A DNA stretch of 64,000 bases from Nocardioides euryhalodurans (GTDB lineage Bacteria; Actinomycetota; Actinomycetes; Propionibacteriales; Nocardioidaceae), in NCBI RefSeq assembly GCF_004564375.1, contig NZ_CP038267.1, positions 2,792,501-2,856,500 on the forward strand. The letters are read 5' to 3'. Numbering within the stretch: position 1 is the stretch's first letter; every line of letters begins with the position of its first letter. The notes beneath the pieces are model-generated. The model saw only the letters and a list, made by a program, of their open reading frames with translations. It did not search any database and was not told the DNA's origin. Position numbers and translations under genes: made by a program. Positions 1 through 9,296 of the stretch are shown one piece after another.

Positions 1-2
1 CC

Positions 3-854
3 CTGGTGTGGAGCGGCCGCTACGGCTTCTTCGAGAAGGTGTGCGCCGCCCTGGTGGGGCTGATGTTCGTGGCGATGGTGATGGCCGCGGCGCTCACGGT
101 GCCGAACCTCCCCGAGCTCGCCACCGGGCTGGCGCCGATGGTGCCCGACGGCGCGCTCTTCACCACCCTCGCCGTGGCCGGCGGCGTCGGCGGCACGATC
201 ACGCTGGCGGCCTACGGCTACTGGGTGCGTGAGAAGGGCTGGAGCACCGAGTCCCACATGCGCGTGATGCGGCTCGACAACGGCGTCGCCTACCTCGTGA
301 CCGGCCTCTTCGTCGTCGCCACCCTCATCGTCGGTGCCGAGCTGCTCTACTCCGCCAACATCGCGATCTCCGAGGGGGAGCAGGGGCTGCTCGACCTCGG
401 CAACGTGCTCGAGGACCGCTACGGCGCCGCCGCGGGCACGATCTTCCTGATCGGCTTCTGGGCCGCGGCGATGTCGTCGCTGGTCGGGGTCTGGAACGGC
501 GTCTCGATGATGTTCGCCGACTTCCTCGGCCACGTCCGCAAGCTGCCCGAGGACCACGTCGAGCGCGGCCCGCACGGCACGGCCTACAAGGGCTACATCC
601 TGTGGCTGACGATCCCGCCGATCGTGCCGCTGCTGATGGGCGAGCCGTTCTACCTGATCCTCCTCTACGGCGTGCTCGGTGCGCTCTTCATGCCGTTCCT
701 CGCGATCACACTGCTGCTGATCCTCAACTCGGACCGGGTGCCGGGCCGGTGGCGCAACAAGCTCTTCTCCAACGTGCTGATGGCGGCGACGGCGCTGGTG
801 TTCCTGGTGCTGGCTGTGCAGCAGCTGCGCGACCAGATCAGCGGCCTCCTCTAG
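3..854 (+). CDS. Nramp-family divalent metal transporter, C-terminal part
   Basis: The reading frame is open at the window edge, so the N-terminus is missing. About 283 residues remain, with roughly seven hydrophobic membrane segments. The stretch AAMSSLVGVWNGVSMMFADF and the following loop resemble the second half of Nramp/MntH proteins, which import Mn2+ or Fe2+ with protons across the plasma membrane. The metal-binding motif of the first helix lies outside the window, so substrate cannot be judged. The stop codon overlaps the end of the convergent next gene by 4 bases. Another APC-superfold transporter is the main alternative. Confidence 0.7.
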   Translation: MVWSGRYGFFEKVCAALVGLMFVAMVMAAALTVPNLPELATGLAPMVPDGALFTTLAVAGGVGGTITLAAYGYWVREKGWSTESHMRVMRLDNGVAYLVTGLFVVATLIVGAELLYSANIAISEGEQGLLDLGNVLEDRYGAAAGTIFLIGFWAAAMSSLVGVWNGVSMMFADFLGHVRKLPEDHVERGPHGTAYKGYILWLTIPPIVPLLMGEPFYLILLYGVLGALFMPFLAITLLLILNSDRVPGRWRNKLFSNVLMAATALVFLVLAVQQLRDQISGLL

Positions 855-1537
855 GCCTGGTCCTGGTCCCGGTCGTCGAGCTCCCGACGCCGCTGCTCGC
901 GCAGCTCGTCCTGGTGACGGCGGCGGCGGAGCTCGACCCGGGCGAGCACGAAGGCGAGGACGATCGGCACGACGTACGTGGCGTTGTCGAGCACCCACCG
1001 CACCCACCCGGGCAGCTGCCAGTCGGGGAGGTCGAGGTCGGGCCACGGGATCGCGGGGAGGTCCGGCCACGGGACCTCCGGCAGGTCCGGCAGCGGGATC
1101 GACGGCAGGTCGGGCCAGGGGATCGAGGGCCACGGCAGGGTGATCACCAGCAGCGTCAACAGGATCGGGACGACGACCTTGCCGACCCCGCCCGCGGTCT
1201 GGATCGTCGCGTAGCGGCGCGGGTGGGCGCGGACCCGCTCCTCGTACGCCGCGGCGGGTGAGCCCGGCTCGGGCTCGAGGTCGAGGCCACCGATCCCGGC
1301 CAGGCCCGCGGCGTCGGCGTCCGGGGCGTGCCACGTGGCGCGGCGGGGAGACCCGGTCGTCGAGAAGCGGACGTCCATCGAGCCATGGTCGTCGGCCTCG
1401 AGCCGGATCCGTTCCTCGGCCGCCTTCTTGAGCGCGACCACCTCGCCGTCGACCTGCCACTCCACGGCGTGGCGCAACGTTCCCGCCGCGGTGACGCGGT
1501 GCTCGCGCCCGTCGACGGTCAGCGTCCAGGTCTGCAT
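851..1537 (-). CDS. Membrane protein with Pro/Trp octapeptide repeats
   Basis: A 228-residue protein of unknown function. Residues 1-115 are soluble and mixed in composition. A membrane segment covers about 119-134. Residues 135-176 hold a proline/tryptophan repeat of about eight residues (PWPDLPSI, PLPDLPEV, PWPDLPAI and variants). A second membrane segment covers about 181-200, and a highly charged Arg/Asp/Gln tail follows. The repeat therefore forms a rigid, probably extracytoplasmic loop between two helices. I recognise no family. It converges on the Nramp gene. Starting at the ATG at 1537 gives a full N-terminal domain. Confidence 0.7.
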   Translation of the reverse strand: MQTWTLTVDGREHRVTAAGTLRHAVEWQVDGEVVALKKAAEERIRLEADDHGSMDVRFSTTGSPRRATWHAPDADAAGLAGIGGLDLEPEPGSPAAAYEERVRAHPRRYATIQTAGGVGKVVVPILLTLLVITLPWPSIPWPDLPSIPLPDLPEVPWPDLPAIPWPDLDLPDWQLPGWVRWVLDNATYVVPIVLAFVLARVELRRRRHQDELREQRRRELDDRDQDQA

Positions 1538-1617
1538 GCCACCACGCTAGGCAGCCCTCGGCCGCGACACATCGGACGATGGTCGGCACCGCGACGACTT
1601 CGGTCGCGGGGGCACGG

Positions 1618-2553
1618 TCAGGGGTAGGTGATCCCGACCGCCCGCTCGCTGAGCTCCCAGAGGGCTCGCTGGGCGGTCAGGTCGGTCGCCCTGCGGCCGG
1701 TGCCCACGACCCGGGGGAGGCCGCGGCCCTCGCCGGGGCCACCGGGCCCGCAGTAGGTGCTGCCGGGCAGCTCGGCCGTCGCCGCCATCAGCAGCGGGAG
1801 GGCGCCGTCGGCGGCCGACTGCGAGAGGGCGCGGTTGGCCGCGTCGACGATCGACGCGACCCCGCCCGAGGAGCGGCCGAACCGGCCGTTGGCGACCAGG
1901 TGGGTGCCGGCGTAACCGGGGTGGGCGGCCAGGGCCCTCACCGGCAGCTCGGCGGCGGTGAGCCGACGGTCCAGCTCGAAGGTGAAGAGCAGGTTGGCGA
2001 GCTTGGTGCCGGCGTAGGCCGGCCAGCGCAGGTAGCGACCCTGCTGCTGGCGCGGGTCGTCGAGCGGGGCCGAGCGAGCCATCCGGTGGAGCTGCGACGA
2101 CACCGTCACCACCCGGCCGTCGCCGCTCTCGGCGAGCTGGGGCAGCAGCAGACCGGTCAGCAGGAAGGGGCCGAGGTGGTTGGTGCCCAGCTGGCGCTCG
2201 AAGCCGTCGGCGGTCCGGGAGTACGGCGGCGCCATCACGCCCGCGTTGTTGACCAGGCAGTCGATCGGGCCGAACGTCGCGGCCTCGCTGCCGGCGAGCC
2301 TGACGGAGGTGAGGTCGGCCAGGTCGACCACGAGCGGCGTCAGCACCGCTGTCGGCACCTCACGCAGGATCGCCGCCTCCGCCTCGGCGAGCCGGTCCGA
2401 GGACCGGCCGGCGAGCACCACGGCGCCGCCGGCGCGCGCGAGCTCCAGCGCGGTGTGGAAGCCGAGGCCGCCGACGGTGCAGCCGGTCACGACCGTCGTC
2501 CGCCCCGTCTGGTCGGGCAGGTCGCTCAGCCGCCAGGATCCCGACCACGTCAC
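1618..2553 (-). CDS. Short-chain dehydrogenase/reductase (SDR)
   Basis: A 311-residue NAD(P)-dependent oxidoreductase. It shows the nucleotide-binding TGCTVGGLG turn (residues 23-31), NNAGVM, and the catalytic YAGTK (YxxxK, about residue 178). The length and the long C-terminus fit the retinol dehydrogenase/WWOX-like SDR group, and the substrate is unknown. The GTG start overlaps the stop of the upstream gene (GTGA, 4 bases), so the two genes are probably translated together. The open frame continues far upstream through other genes, but this is an effect of high GC. The overlap and the family N-terminus both support the start at 2553. Confidence 0.85.
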   Translation of the reverse strand: MTWSGSWRLSDLPDQTGRTTVVTGCTVGGLGFHTALELARAGGAVVLAGRSSDRLAEAEAAILREVPTAVLTPLVVDLADLTSVRLAGSEAATFGPIDCLVNNAGVMAPPYSRTADGFERQLGTNHLGPFLLTGLLLPQLAESGDGRVVTVSSQLHRMARSAPLDDPRQQQGRYLRWPAYAGTKLANLLFTFELDRRLTAAELPVRALAAHPGYAGTHLVANGRFGRSSGGVASIVDAANRALSQSAADGALPLLMAATAELPGSTYCGPGGPGEGRGLPRVVGTGRRATDLTAQRALWELSERAVGITYP

Positions 2554-3362
2554 GGGGTGACCGCCATCAGCTCGACGACCCGCTGCCCGAGCGCCACGTC
2601 CCCGCTGACGGTGACTGCCCCGGGTTCCGGCGTACGTCGGCCGCCGGCGAGGACGATGAACGTCTCGCGGTCCATCGCCAGCCGGGTCGTGGGCTCGGCC
2701 GGCACCTCGGTGGGTCGGGCCCGGCCGTCCTCGCCGACCGCGACCGCCCGGGTCGGGTGGCCGGCGACGTCGACGACGAGGGACGTGCCGGGGGTGGCCC
2801 CGACCCGCTTGCCGAGCACGAAGCCCAGGCTCTCGGCCAGGTAGTCGGCCGTGTGGACCGCGGCGGGGCCGTCGAGGTTGCCGGGACGGCCGACCGCGCG
2901 GCGTACGTCCTGCTCGTGCATCCACACGTCGAGGGGCCGGTTGCGGAGCAGCACCTCGGTGGTCCACCCGATGGCGCCGAAGACGCCCGGCGCGGGGGTC
3001 GAGCCGTCGCGCGGCGGCTCGTCGAGAAGCTGGGTGTGGCGGGCCGTGGCGCACTCGCGGATCTCGGTGATCAGCTGGTCGGGACCGTGGCCGCGGCGGG
3101 CCACCACGCCCTGCTCGGTGAAGGCCCCCATCAGGCCCTGCGCGTGCGGGGCGTCGCCGACCTCGACCTCCTCGAGCGGCCGGCCGGCCTGCATGGCCTC
3201 GAGGTGCGCGACGTGCGCCGCCACCGCGAGGACGTCCCAGCCGGCGAGGTCGGTCGGGCGTGTCCAGTCCTCCGGCGTGAGCTCCTCCAGCAGGCCCGTG
3301 AAGTCGTGGATCGCCTGCCACCAGACCTCGACGAAGCCGCCGAGCCGTTCCGAGTCGCTCAT
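2550..3362 (-). CDS. Maleylpyruvate isomerase-type, mycothiol-dependent enzyme family protein
   Basis: A 270-residue protein with an N-terminal DinB-like/MDMPI four-helix domain. The pattern is W..I..F..LL..L.P.DW..PT.L.GW.V...AAHVAHLEA. A C-terminal SCP2-like region ends with the VSGDVALGQR segment. Members use mycothiol, the actinobacterial thiol, as cofactor, or are annotated as TIGR03083-type proteins of unknown substrate. The His in AAHVAHLE would be a metal ligand. It is the first gene of a pair with the SDR. The ATG start is followed by a normal family N-terminus. The specific reaction cannot be read from sequence. Confidence 0.75.
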   Translation of the reverse strand: MSDSERLGGFVEVWWQAIHDFTGLLEELTPEDWTRPTDLAGWDVLAVAAHVAHLEAMQAGRPLEEVEVGDAPHAQGLMGAFTEQGVVARRGHGPDQLITEIRECATARHTQLLDEPPRDGSTPAPGVFGAIGWTTEVLLRNRPLDVWMHEQDVRRAVGRPGNLDGPAAVHTADYLAESLGFVLGKRVGATPGTSLVVDVAGHPTRAVAVGEDGRARPTEVPAEPTTRLAMDRETFIVLAGGRRTPEPGAVTVSGDVALGQRVVELMAVTP

Positions 3363-3439
3363 GTTCCGACCCTAGTGACGGAGCGCACCGTCCCCGCGTT
3401 TGGGTGGCGCACGCCCTGCGCTGGGAGGATGGAGCCACC

Positions 3440-3465
3440 GCGGCGCCCCTGAGGAGTGGCGCCGC
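3440..3465 (+). promoter_or_regulatory. Hairpin in the leader region of the DEAD-box helicase gene
   Basis: Perfect 8-bp arms GCGGCGCC and GGCGCCGC surround a 10-base loop that contains GAGGAG. It lies about 100 bases upstream of the helicase GTG, in a 199-base gap that has no other feature. DEAD-box helicase genes often have long structured leaders, so a role as a folded 5' UTR element is possible but unproven. Confidence 0.35.
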
Positions 3466-3561
3466 CTTCTCACGAGACCCGGTGTGGTGCGCAGTCACTC
3501 GCGCAGAGACCAGCTGGACGGGTGCCGGAGACGACATCCCACCCGACCCGAAAGCTCCACC

Positions 3562-4887
3562 GTGTCCTTTGCCGACCTGTTCCCCGACCTGCCCCGCGAG
3601 ATCGTCAGCGCGCTCGCCGAGCAGGGCATCACCGACCCGACCCCCGTCCAGGCTGCCGTCCTCCCCGACGCGCTCGCCGGCCGCGACGTGCTGGGCCGCG
3701 CCCGCACCGGCTCGGGCAAGACGCTCGCCTTCGGCATCCCCGCCCTGGCCCGTCTCGCGGGCAGCCGAAGCCGCCCCGGGCACCCGCGCGCCCTGATCGT
3801 CGTCCCGACCCGCGAGCTCGCCAACCAGGTGACCAGCGCGCTGCGACCGCTCGCGCAGGCGACCCGGCTGCGCCTGACGACCGTCTACGGCGGCACGCCG
3901 TACGAGCGCCAGGTGCGCCAGCTGCGGCAGGGTGCCGACATCGTCGTCGCCACCCCCGGTCGCCTCGAGGACCTGATCGAGAAGCGCCACGTCCACCTCG
4001 ACGACATCGAGCTGACCGTCCTCGACGAGGCCGACCACCTGTGCGACCTCGGCTTCTACCCCGCGGTCGACCGGCTGGTCGGCGGCACCCCGGCCGGCAG
4101 CCAGCGGCTGCTGCTCTCGGCCACCCTCGACGGCGACGTCGACCGGCTCGTCCGCAGTCACCTGCGCCAGCCGCGTCGCCACGAGCTCGACCCCAACGCC
4201 GGCGCGGTCACCACGATGACCCACCACACGCTGGTCGTCGGCGGCTTCCGCGACAAGGTCGACGCCGCCCGACGGCTGATCGCCGCCAACGGCCGCTCGA
4301 TCGTCTTCACCCGCACCCGGGAGGGCGCGGTCGAGCTGGCCGGCGCGCTGACCGAGGCGGGCGTCTCCGCCGTCGACCTGCACGGCAACCTCAGCCAGCG
4401 CGTGCGCGAGCGCAACCTGCACCGCTTCTCGCGCGGCGACGCCCAGGCCGTGGTGGCGACCGACGTCGCCGCCCGCGGCATCCACGTCGACGACGTGGGC
4501 CTCGTCGTCCACTTCGACGCCGCCAACGACGCGAAGTCCTACCTGCACCGCTCCGGGCGTACGGCGCGCGCCGGCGCCGACGGCATGGTGGTCACGCTCT
4601 CGACCCCCAAGTTCGTCCAGCAGGTCGCACGCCTGCAGCGCGACGCCGGGGTCGAGGTGCTCCACCACGACCTGCGCACCGCCCCGCAGCCGATGACCGC
4701 CGACGCGCTCGCCGCGTCCGGCCGGCCCGGTCCTGTCCGCCAGCAGGGCGGAGGGGCACCGTCGCGCGGCAGCCGGACCCCGTATGCCGGCAACCGCGGC
4801 CGTCAGGGCGGGAAGCCGCACCGCACCCAGGGTCGGCGCCCCGACCGCCACGAGACCTGGGGCAAGCCCGCGTCCTCCACCCGCTGA
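3562..4887 (+). CDS. DEAD-box ATP-dependent RNA helicase
   Basis: A 441-residue RNA helicase with all core motifs. These are ARTGSGKT (motif I, about residues 47-54), PTRELA (Ia), TPGRL (Ib), VLDEAD (II), SAT (III), VVATDVAARGIHV (V) and HRSGRTARAG (VI). A Q-motif region (residues about 22-30, ITDPTPVQ) precedes motif I. The C-terminal 60 residues are basic and Gly/Arg-rich, typical for RNA binding. It likely unwinds structured RNA during ribosome assembly or cold adaptation. The frame is open 54 codons further upstream, but the family N-terminus (SFADLFPDLP) begins at the GTG at 3562. Confidence 0.92.
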   Translation: MSFADLFPDLPREIVSALAEQGITDPTPVQAAVLPDALAGRDVLGRARTGSGKTLAFGIPALARLAGSRSRPGHPRALIVVPTRELANQVTSALRPLAQATRLRLTTVYGGTPYERQVRQLRQGADIVVATPGRLEDLIEKRHVHLDDIELTVLDEADHLCDLGFYPAVDRLVGGTPAGSQRLLLSATLDGDVDRLVRSHLRQPRRHELDPNAGAVTTMTHHTLVVGGFRDKVDAARRLIAANGRSIVFTRTREGAVELAGALTEAGVSAVDLHGNLSQRVRERNLHRFSRGDAQAVVATDVAARGIHVDDVGLVVHFDAANDAKSYLHRSGRTARAGADGMVVTLSTPKFVQQVARLQRDAGVEVLHHDLRTAPQPMTADALAASGRPGPVRQQGGGAPSRGSRTPYAGNRGRQGGKPHRTQGRRPDRHETWGKPASSTR

Positions 4888-4891
4888 CGGA

Positions 4892-5746
4892 TCAGGGCGA
4901 CAGCCGGCGCAGCACGTCGGCGAGGTCGGCCAGGTCGGCGGCCTGCTCCGGCGGGAAGGCCGCCAGGTCGGTGGCGGCGAGGCGCGCGTAGACGGCCGCC
5001 ATCCCGGCGAACAGCTCCGGGGAGGCGCCGGCCGCGCCCTGGGTCGCCGCGATCTGGTCCATCTCGCCGACGAAGCGGTCCGCCTTGCTGGTGGCCACGG
5101 CGATCCGCCGCCCGGCGGCCGCGACCTGGTCGGGGTGCTCCTCGGCCAGGTCCGCCAGGACCACGTCGAGCACGCCCAGCGCGTACGCCGTCTGCAGCGC
5201 CTGCGCCCAGACCGCGGTCGTTCCCTTGTAGACCGAGGCGGTGCACATCTTGACCGCCGAGGCCCGGCCGACCTCGTCGCCGACGACCGTGGCCCGGATC
5301 CCGTCGCCGGCCAGGTCCGCGACCTCCCGGGCACGGGTGCCGCTGAGGTAGACGATCGTGTCGCCGCCCGGGCGGGGTGGACCGCCGCTGATCGAGCCGT
5401 CGACCAGGTCGAGGCCGGCGGAGCGTGCACGCTGCTCGAGGCCGGTCATGGTCGTCGGCGAGACGGCGTTGAGGTCGACCAGGAGCGGGCGGTCGGAACC
5501 GGTCGCGCCGACCACGTCGTCCATCACCTCGGCGGCCGCGGCCGGCGGGCACACGCTGACCACCACGTCCGCGTACGCGACCACGTCGGCCAGCGAGGGC
5601 AGCAGCTCCAGCCCGTGGGCGAGGTCGCGGGTGCGCGGCGAGCGGCCGGCCACCGTGGTCACGACACGGGCTCCTCCCGCCGCCCAGGCGCGGCCGAGGG
5701 CCGACCCCATCGCGCCGGGCGAGACGATCCCGATCGTGCGCGTCAC
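4892..5746 (-). CDS. NAD(P)-dependent oxidoreductase, 6PGDH/hydroxyisobutyrate dehydrogenase-like
   Basis: A 284-residue two-domain protein. The Rossmann N-terminus begins MTRTIGIVSPGAMGSALG. The LVDGSISGGPPRPGGDT segment matches the substrate-binding signature of beta-hydroxyacid dehydrogenases (DGSISGGP). AVKMCTASVYKGT carries the conserved catalytic-type Lys (KMCTASVYKG). The C-terminal helical domain resembles DUF1932. Members oxidise beta-hydroxy acids or reduce imines, and the substrate here is unknown. It converges on the helicase gene with a 4-base gap. Confidence 0.8.
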   Translation of the reverse strand: MTRTIGIVSPGAMGSALGRAWAAGGARVVTTVAGRSPRTRDLAHGLELLPSLADVVAYADVVVSVCPPAAAAEVMDDVVGATGSDRPLLVDLNAVSPTTMTGLEQRARSAGLDLVDGSISGGPPRPGGDTIVYLSGTRAREVADLAGDGIRATVVGDEVGRASAVKMCTASVYKGTTAVWAQALQTAYALGVLDVVLADLAEEHPDQVAAAGRRIAVATSKADRFVGEMDQIAATQGAAGASPELFAGMAAVYARLAATDLAAFPPEQAADLADLADVLRRLSP

Positions 5747-5756
5747 CCGGCGCCGC

Positions 5757-5969
5757 TCAGCCGTGCCGGCGCTTCTCGACGTGGGTGGTGCGGGAGCGCT
5801 GCTGGTTCATCACCATGACCAGGACGATCGCCAGGATGCCGACGATCGTGCAGATCCAACCGACCGTCTGGGCGTCGACGACGTCGGTGACCGCGTCGGG
5901 CAGCGAGATCGCGTCGGTCAGCAGGATGAGGCCGATGACGAGCAGCAGGATGCCGATCCCGATTCCCAT
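5757..5969 (-). CDS. Small DUF6458-like membrane protein
   Basis: A 70-residue protein with two membrane helices (about residues 3-20 and 36-55) joined by an acidic loop, ending in a basic His/Arg tail. The MGIGIGILLLVIGLILL start and the VGWICTIVGILAIVL helix fit the small actinobacterial DUF6458 family, whose function is unknown. A GAGGAG ribosome site lies just before the ATG at 5969. A longer upstream frame lacks such a site. Confidence 0.75.
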   Translation of the reverse strand: MGIGIGILLLVIGLILLTDAISLPDAVTDVVDAQTVGWICTIVGILAIVLVMVMNQQRSRTTHVEKRRHG

Positions 5970-6040
5970 GGTGACTCCTCGGTGAGTGGGGGTGCTCCCG
6001 GCAGGGTAGTCCCACCCGGGCGCTCCACCCCGCAACGACG

Positions 6041-6073
6041 ACGGCCCCGCCCGGTGGTGCCGGGCGGGGCCGT
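6041..6073 (-). terminator. Strong hairpin terminator downstream of the acyl-CoA dehydrogenase
   Basis: A perfect 14-bp inverted repeat, arms 6041-6054 and 6060-6073 (ACGGCCCCGCCCGG and its complement), with a 5-base loop TGGTG. It lies 26 bases past the acyl-CoA dehydrogenase stop. There is no T-tract, as is usual for actinobacterial terminators. Confidence 0.7.
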
Positions 6074-6098
6074 GACGTACGTCGGTCGGGGGCGCGGG

Positions 6099-7988
6099 TC
6101 AGAAGGCCGACTCGTCGAGGTCCATCAGCGACAGGTCGATCCCCTCGGCGATCTTCCGCTCGGCCCGGACCCGCGGCAGGTTGGTCTGCGCGAAGAACTG
6201 CGCCGCCGCGACCTTTCCCTCGTAGAACGGCTTGTCCTTCGCCGACACCTCGCCGGCGAGCTTGCCGAGCGCGACCTCGGCCTGGCGCAGCAGCAGCCAC
6301 GCGCAGACCACGTCGCCGAGCACCATCAGCAGCCGGGTGGTGTTGAGCCCGACCTTGTAGATGTTGCGCAGGTCCCCACCCTCGGCAGAGGCATCGGCCG
6401 ACATCAGGTCGTTGATCATGTGGCCGACCAGGGCGTTGGCGTCCTCGAGGGCACCGGCGAGCAGCGCCCGCTCGGTCTTGAGGCGACCGTTGCCCGCCTC
6501 GCTCGCGACGAACCCTTCGATCTCCTTCGCGAGGTGGCCCAGGGCCCGGCCCTGGTCCTTGACGATCTTGCGGAAGAAGAAGTCCTGGCCCTGGATCGCG
6601 GTGGTGCCCTCGTAGAGGGTGTCGATCTTGGCGTCCCGGACGTACTGCTCGATGGGGTACTCGGTGAGGAAGCCCGACCCACCGAGGGTCTGCAGCGACT
6701 CGGTGCCGAGCAGCACCCAGGAGCGCTCCGAGCCGTAGCCCTTCACGATCGGGAGCAGCAGGTCGTTGACGGCGGCGGCGAGGTCGTCCTTCTCGCCCCC
6801 TTCGACGGCAGCGTGCTCCGCCATCTGGATGCGGTCCTGCCAGGTGGCGGTGTAGAGGACCAGCGCGCGCATCGCCTCGGCGAACGACTTCTGCGTCATC
6901 AGCGAGCGACGGACGTCGGGGTGGTGGGTGATCGTGACGCGGGGCGCGGTCTTGTCGGCCGCCTGGGTCAGGTCGGCACCCTGGACGCGCGACTTGGCGT
7001 ACTCGAGGGCGTTGAGGTAGCCGGTCGACAGCGTGGCGATGGCCTTGGAGCCCACCATCATCCGGGCGTTCTCGATCACCTGGAACATCTGGGCGATGCC
7101 GTCGTGCACCTCGCCGAGGAGCCAGCCGCGGGCCGGCTCGCCGCCGCCCACCGACGGGTCGCCGAAGGTGACCTCGCAGGTGTTGGAGACCTTGATGCCC
7201 ATCTTGTGCTCGACATTGGTGACGTAGGCGCCGTTGCGCTCACCGGTCAGCTCGCCGGTCTCGTGGTCGAAGTGGTGCTTGGGCACGATGAAGAGCGAGA
7301 GCCCCTTGGTGCCGGGGCCGCCGACGCCCTCGACGCCCACCGGGCGGGCCAGGACGAGGTGGATGATGTTCTCGCTCATGTCGTGCTCGGCCGAGGTGAT
7401 GAACCGCTTCACGCCCTCGATGTTCCACGAGCCGTCGCCGTTGTCGGTGGCCTTGGCGCGGCCGGCGCCGACGTCGGAGCCCGCGTCGGGCTCGGTGAGC
7501 ACCATCGTGGCGCCCCAGCCGCGCTCGACCATGTGCTCGGCGATCCGCTGGTCCCGCTCGTTGCCGTTGCGGTGGACGATCGAGGCGAAGCTCGGGCCGC
7601 AGGCGTACATCCAGACCGGCGCGTTGGAGCCGAGCACCATCTCGCCGATCGCCCAGTTGAGGGTCGAGGGGGCGGGCGTGCCGCCGATCTCCTCGGGGAT
7701 CGAGAGCCGCCAGTACTCCGCGTCCATCCACGCCTGGTAGCTCTTCTTGAAGGACTCCGGGAGCGGCGCGGTGTTGGTGGCCGGGTCGAAGACCGGCGGG
7801 TTGCGGTCGCTGTCCTCGTACGACGCCGCGAGGTCCTCGCGGGCGAGCCGGTCGACCTCGGCGAGGATCGAGCGGGCCGTCTCGCCGTCGACGTCGGCGA
7901 ACGGGCCCTGGCCGAGGACCTCGTCGCGACCGAGCACCTCGAAGAGGTTGAACTCGATGTCGCGAAGGTTGCTCTGGTAGTGGCTCAC
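6099..7988 (-). CDS. Acyl-CoA dehydrogenase, large FadE5-like type
   Basis: A 629-residue FAD enzyme for the first step of fatty acid beta-oxidation, longer than the common 380-residue type. The acyl-CoA dehydrogenase domains are followed by a C-terminal helical extension, as in mycobacterial FadE5. Visible signatures are [11 protein letters not shown] (FAD/substrate loop), the flavin-contacting FITSAEHDM, and [15 protein letters not shown] with the catalytic Glu. Electrons should go to ETF and then to the EtfD-type protein encoded at 21.9-25.2 kb. The GTG at 7988 begins the family N-terminus ([13 protein letters not shown]). It is divergent from an Rrf2 regulator, and a GTTAC-N6-GTAG palindrome lies about 50 bases upstream. 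Confidence 0.88.
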   Translation of the reverse strand: MSHYQSNLRDIEFNLFEVLGRDEVLGQGPFADVDGETARSILAEVDRLAREDLAASYEDSDRNPPVFDPATNTAPLPESFKKSYQAWMDAEYWRLSIPEEIGGTPAPSTLNWAIGEMVLGSNAPVWMYACGPSFASIVHRNGNERDQRIAEHMVERGWGATMVLTEPDAGSDVGAGRAKATDNGDGSWNIEGVKRFITSAEHDMSENIIHLVLARPVGVEGVGGPGTKGLSLFIVPKHHFDHETGELTGERNGAYVTNVEHKMGIKVSNTCEVTFGDPSVGGGEPARGWLLGEVHDGIAQMFQVIENARMMVGSKAIATLSTGYLNALEYAKSRVQGADLTQAADKTAPRVTITHHPDVRRSLMTQKSFAEAMRALVLYTATWQDRIQMAEHAAVEGGEKDDLAAAVNDLLLPIVKGYGSERSWVLLGTESLQTLGGSGFLTEYPIEQYVRDAKIDTLYEGTTAIQGQDFFFRKIVKDQGRALGHLAKEIEGFVASEAGNGRLKTERALLAGALEDANALVGHMINDLMSADASAEGGDLRNIYKVGLNTTRLLMVLGDVVCAWLLLRQAEVALGKLAGEVSAKDKPFYEGKVAAAQFFAQTNLPRVRAERKIAEGIDLSLMDLDESAF

Positions 7989-8038
7989 TGCTTCCACCTG
8001 TTCGTTCTCGGGGTCGTGGGTGACGGGTCGCGGGATGC

Positions 8039-8053
8039 CTACCCGTCGGTAAC
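8039..8053 (-). promoter_or_regulatory. GTTAC-N6-GTAG palindrome upstream of acyl-CoA dehydrogenase
   Basis: On the minus strand the site reads GTTACCGACGGGTAG, about 51 bases upstream of the GTG. A site with the same outer bases (GTTACTCGGAAGTAG) lies upstream of etfD at 25327-25341. Since both genes serve fatty acid oxidation, a common TetR-type repressor site is a reasonable inference. It could also act on the divergent Rrf2 gene. Confidence 0.4.
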
Positions 8054-8155
8054 ATCCAGTATCGCCCGGCACCGTTCCGCACGCAAGGAGATCGCGCTGC
8101 CCTCGCCCGCCGTGTGACGTACGGCACGTCCCCGCCCGTCTGACAAACTGACCCC

Positions 8156-8614
8156 ATGCGCGTCTCCGCCAAGTCCGACTACGCCCTCCGGGCGCTGATC
8201 GAGATCGCCCGCCAGTCCGACGGAGGTGCGGTGAGCGCGGAGGAGCTCGGTCGTCGGCAGGACATCCCCCACGGTTTCCTGCAGGCGATCCTGGCCGACC
8301 TGCGGCGCGCGGGCATCGTCATCTCCCAGCGGGGGCAGTCCGGCGGCTGGCGGCTGGCCCGCGAGGCCGACAGCGTCCCGGTGGCCGACGTGATCCGCGC
8401 GGTCGACGGCCCGCTGGTGTCGGTCTACGGGCTGCGTCCCGAGGCGGTCACCTACAACGAGCAGGCGGCCGCGCTGCAGCAGGTGTGGATCGCCGCCCGC
8501 CGCTCGCTGCGCGACGTCTTCGAGCACGTGTCGATCCAGGACCTCGCCGTGGGCGAGCTCCCCGAGGCGGTCACCTCACGCACGGTCGACGAGGACGCCT
8601 GGCAGCCGCACTGA
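8156..8614 (+). CDS. Rrf2-family transcriptional regulator
   Basis: A 152-residue winged-helix regulator. The N-terminus [18 protein letters not shown] and the [14 protein letters not shown] wing are characteristic of Rrf2 proteins. The three cysteines that bind an Fe-S cluster in IscR/NsrR are absent, and the protein has no cysteine at all. A different signal is therefore likely. It is divergent from the acyl-CoA dehydrogenase. No ribosome site is visible. CAAACT followed by six bases and the ATG could be a -10 element of a leaderless transcript. Confidence 0.85.
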   Translation: MRVSAKSDYALRALIEIARQSDGGAVSAEELGRRQDIPHGFLQAILADLRRAGIVISQRGQSGGWRLAREADSVPVADVIRAVDGPLVSVYGLRPEAVTYNEQAAALQQVWIAARRSLRDVFEHVSIQDLAVGELPEAVTSRTVDEDAWQPH

Positions 8615-8623
8615 CGCTGCGGG

Positions 8624-9265
8624 TCACTCCGCGCGGTCGCCGTGGTCGGCGATCCACTCCACGAGCGGTCGCAGCGACCGCCAGTCGGTGCGCACCTGCT
8701 CGAGCAGCTCCTCCCCGATGGCCTCGCTGCCGAAGCCGTACGGCTTGCCGGCGAAGAGCTGCTTGTGGCGCAGCAGCCCGATCCGGGGGTGGTCGGCGGC
8801 GTAGCCGCGGGGGCTGGTCTTGAGCTGGTCACCGCTGATCTCGAAGCCCTGGCGCTCGAGCCCGGCGAGCAGCTCCTCCAGCCGGGGACCGTGCAGGTCG
8901 TGGGCCATGCCCGCCCGGATCGCGGCCAGCCGCGGGCCGGACGCCTCGTAGAAGCCCGCGCCGACGCGGGTGCCGCGCGCCGAGATCTCGACGTACCAAC
9001 CGGTCGAGGGGCCGGCCGCGACGAACGCCCCCTGGTGGGTCTTGTAGGGCGTCTTGTCCTTGGCGAAGCGCACGTCGCGGTAGGGGCGGAAGACCTTGGC
9101 CTCGCCGAACTCCGGCTCCAGCGCCGCGACCAGGGCGGTCATCGGGGCGCGCACCGCCTCGGCGTACGTCGCCTTGTGCTGCTCCCAGAACGACCTCGTG
9201 TTGTCCACCTCGAGGTCGTCGTAGAAGTCGAGCGCGCTGACGGGGAAGCCGGTGAACTCGTCCAC
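8624..9265 (-). CDS. DUF2461 family protein
   Basis: A 213-residue protein with the TIGR02453/DUF2461 pattern: FL..L..NNTR.WFE-like start (DFYDDLEVDNTRSFWEQHK), then FRPYRDVRFAKDKTPYKTH and a GFYEASGPRLAAIR segment. The family is widespread and its biochemical role is unknown. It converges with the Rrf2 gene, leaving a 9-base gap. A conserved stand-alone gene is the safest reading. Confidence 0.85.
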   Translation of the reverse strand: MDEFTGFPVSALDFYDDLEVDNTRSFWEQHKATYAEAVRAPMTALVAALEPEFGEAKVFRPYRDVRFAKDKTPYKTHQGAFVAAGPSTGWYVEISARGTRVGAGFYEASGPRLAAIRAGMAHDLHGPRLEELLAGLERQGFEISGDQLKTSPRGYAADHPRIGLLRHKQLFAGKPYGFGSEAIGEELLEQVRTDWRSLRPLVEWIADHGDRAE

Positions 9266-9296
9266 GCCACGACCCTACGCAGGCCGGGCGGCGGGG

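Noticed and set aside
1618..5430. Very long minus-strand open frame (about 1270 codons) running from the SDR gene through the opposite helicase and dehydrogenase genes.
   Set aside because: High GC removes stop codons. Only the last 311 codons have family sequence. The rest is antisense to well-supported genes.
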